Positions 5,049 through 6,533 of a DNA stretch of 6,533 nt are shown here, in pieces; the stretch's first letter is position 1, and every line of letters starts with the position of its first letter. The notes under the pieces were generated by a model that was not told where the DNA came from, did not search any database, and saw only the letters and a list, made by a program, of their open reading frames with translations. The stretch is taken from NCBI GenBank assembly GCA_029062725.1, contig JAIDPP010000110.1, positions 1-6,533 on the forward strand. The letters are read 5' to 3'. The stretch comes from Muribaculaceae bacterium (GTDB lineage: Bacteria; Bacteroidota; Bacteroidia; Bacteroidales; Muribaculaceae). Position numbers and translations under genes: made by a program.

Positions 5049-6533
5049 TTATCTTGTCTTCAGATACTCGATAGAATTCTTGGCAAGGGTCAGCACATTA
5101 TTCTGATAAGGATTGTTCTTCGGATATGCGGAGATATCGGGAGTACCGTCGGCATTCTTGAGAGAGAACTCGCAACCTCCGTTACCGATACAGAGGATTG
5201 TTCCCTTGAACTCCGTGTTGCCCTGACGAGCTTCCCAGACATTGAGCTGCGATACCCAGTCGATCTGAGAATCCCATGTTCCGAGAGGAACGATACCGTA
5301 GGTAGTGGTAAGTGCGTTGTAGCAAGCCTCCTCCTGATTGCCGAGACCGGTCAGAACGCTCGGAATGTTGAAGTAGAGACAGTTATGGTCTTCAGTCCAG
5401 CCTGCGCCCTTGAAAGCGATGAGCTTGGTGCGATCGGTTTCCTCAACATCAAGACCCTTGAAGATCGGGTGAGTGGAGGCATCTTTCTTGAATTTGCTAC
5501 CGGGATGAAGCTGAACAGCCATCTTCCAAGTGTCGCCGTTCCAGCCGCCCTTGCCGATACCGATGGAACGGTCGTTGTTGCGCAGCATATCTTTCTCGAG
5601 ACGACCCAGAGTGCCGATATAGGCGGTGGCGTGGCTCCAAAGGAGGAGGCTGCCGCCATCCTTATACCATTCGCGCACTGCAGGAGTGGCGTTTTCAACA
5701 ACGGAAGGCATATTGAACACGTCGTCTTCGGTTTTATCCTCAAGGTCACGCATCCAGAAGAGCACGCGGTAAGGCTCGAGAGTGGCCGCGGAAGTTATAT
5801 CGCCGAAGTAGATATAGGTAGCGTTGGGATACTCGCTCTTTGTCCAGAGCCATGCGGACGCTTCGTCATCATCACCGTCAGCAAGAAGATCTGCCTCTGT
5901 AGGATATTCGCTAAGGAAACCTACCGCAGTCTTACCGATCTTCAGCGAACCCGTGGAAGGAAGAGACTTTCCGTCGCTATTGGAAGCCACTATGGTCACT
6001 TCCCACTCTTCGCCGTATGTAACGTCGGGGATGGTATATGCCGTAGCGCTCCCGGCCAAGGTCTCGTTGACAGTCTTCGCGCCGCAGGTGGCGGTCAGGA
6101 AGAGCTGCGAAGCATCCGGAGATGCTGTCCACTCAACGGCGGCATCATATCCGTTGGCTTTCTCTACCTGCTTCATCATTATATCCTTCACGGCATCCGC
6201 TCCGCCACGAAGGTATTCCTTGATGACGCCTGTCGAATAGTTGTTGCCGTCAGTCAGCTTAAACACGTAGGTGTAGGGAACCTTGGTCTCGACACCTGAG
6301 TGTACGTACTTGCCGTCAGTAGAGACAGTCTTGCCCATGGTAGTGCCGTCGCGGAGGACCGTTACCTCCATTGACTGATCCGGAGAGGCCGGCCATGTCC
6401 ATATATAATCATCTCCCACCAATTCTCCTGCAATGCTCTCAGCGTTTACCGGAGCGAGAATGGGCTCTATCACCTCATAGCTTTTGTCCTGGCAGGCTGT
6501 CATTCCCATAATGGCTGCCGCACAGAGAACAAA
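5049..6533 (-). CDS. DUF4960-type surface lipoprotein, probable fructan-binding protein (N-terminus cut by window edge)
   Basis: The frame is open to the right edge, so the true start lies outside; 494 residues are visible. Numbering here starts at the internal Met at 6509. The visible N-terminus is the end of a lipoprotein signal: hydrophobic residues, then MTAC with the lipidated Cys at 6, which shows that the Met at 6509 is not the start. Two fibronectin/Ig-like beta domains follow, at about 20-100 (marker DYIWTWPAS) and 105-192 (AVEWTASPD). The C-terminal part (about 194-486) matches my memory of DUF4960: GFLSEYP, a DDDE cluster at 213-216, YRVLFWMRD (247-255), and WYKDGGSLLLWSHATAYIGTLGR (281-303), a stretch reminiscent of ThuA/amidotransferase-like folds. 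No catalytic residues are evident. DUF4960 proteins are, as far as I recall, found beside GH32 genes in Bacteroidales fructan loci. A role in holding fructan at the surface is inferred from this context. It is the upstream gene of an operon with GH32. Confidence 0.85.
   Translation of the reverse strand, partial: FVLCAAAIMGMTACQDKSYEVIEPILAPVNAESIAGELVGDDYIWTWPASPDQSMEVTVLRDGTTMGKTVSTDGKYVHSGVETKVPYTYVFKLTDGNNYSTGVIKEYLRGGADAVKDIMMKQVEKANGYDAAVEWTASPDASQLFLTATCGAKTVNETLAGSATAYTIPDVTYGEEWEVTIVASNSDGKSLPSTGSLKIGKTAVGFLSEYPTEADLLADGDDDEASAWLWTKSEYPNATYIYFGDITSAATLEPYRVLFWMRDLEDKTEDDVFNMPSVVENATPAVREWYKDGGSLLLWSHATAYIGTLGRLEKDMLRNNDRSIGIGKGGWNGDTWKMAVQLHPGSKFKKDASTHPIFKGLDVEETDRTKLIAFKGAGWTEDHNCLYFNIPSVLTGLGNQEEACYNALTTTYGIVPLGTWDSQIDWVSQLNVWEARQGNTEFKGTILCIGNGGCEFSLKNADGTPDISAYPKNNPYQNNVLTLAKNSIEYLKTR

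Noticed and set aside
4995..6299. Plus-strand open frame of 434 codons
   Set aside because: It lies almost wholly antisense to the DUF4960 gene, whose domains and lipoprotein signal are clear. The translated product has no recognisable domain or signal and looks like a codon-bias shadow.

Overview
The window looks like chromosomal DNA from a gut-type Bacteroidales bacterium (Bacteroidaceae or Muribaculaceae would fit; the family is a guess). The grounds are two Bacteroidota-style lipoproteins, a BspA-like leucine-rich-repeat protein, a promoter of the TTTG...TAnnTTTG type, and A/T-rich start regions without Shine-Dalgarno sequences. All three protein genes lie on the minus strand, so transcription runs from high to low coordinates.

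Region 1 (6533 to 3438) is the downstream end of a probable fructan-use locus. First comes a lipoprotein cut by the window edge, with two fibronectin/Ig-like domains and a C-terminal DUF4960-type domain, probably a surface glycan-binding protein. A strong intercistronic hairpin follows. Then comes a complete GH32 lipoprotein with all three catalytic acidic residues and exo-fructanase (levanase/inulinase-like) motifs. The likely scheme is that the first protein holds fructan at the cell surface and the second releases fructose. A SusC/SusD pair and a sensor would be expected beyond the right edge but cannot be seen.

Region 2 (3437 to 2681) has no convincing protein gene but is rich in structure. 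A perfect 15-bp hairpin and a second stem followed by T6 close the GH32 transcript. About 220 bases with little recognisable content follow. Next is a good Bacteroidota promoter (3038-3067), about 300 nt able to form several hairpins, and an intrinsic terminator ending in T6 at 2732. The last 51 nt lead to the next start codon. This could be an independent small RNA, or a terminator-controlled 5' leader (riboswitch or attenuator) of the LRR gene. Two sets of mutually exclusive pairings favour a switch, but no known RNA family was recognised.

Region 3 (2680 to 1) is a secreted BspA-like LRR protein, open for 893 codons and cut off by the left edge. After about 22 LRR_5-type repeats it changes to a segment resembling a plant-type LRR N-terminal cap followed by classical LRRs with an LDLSGN core.
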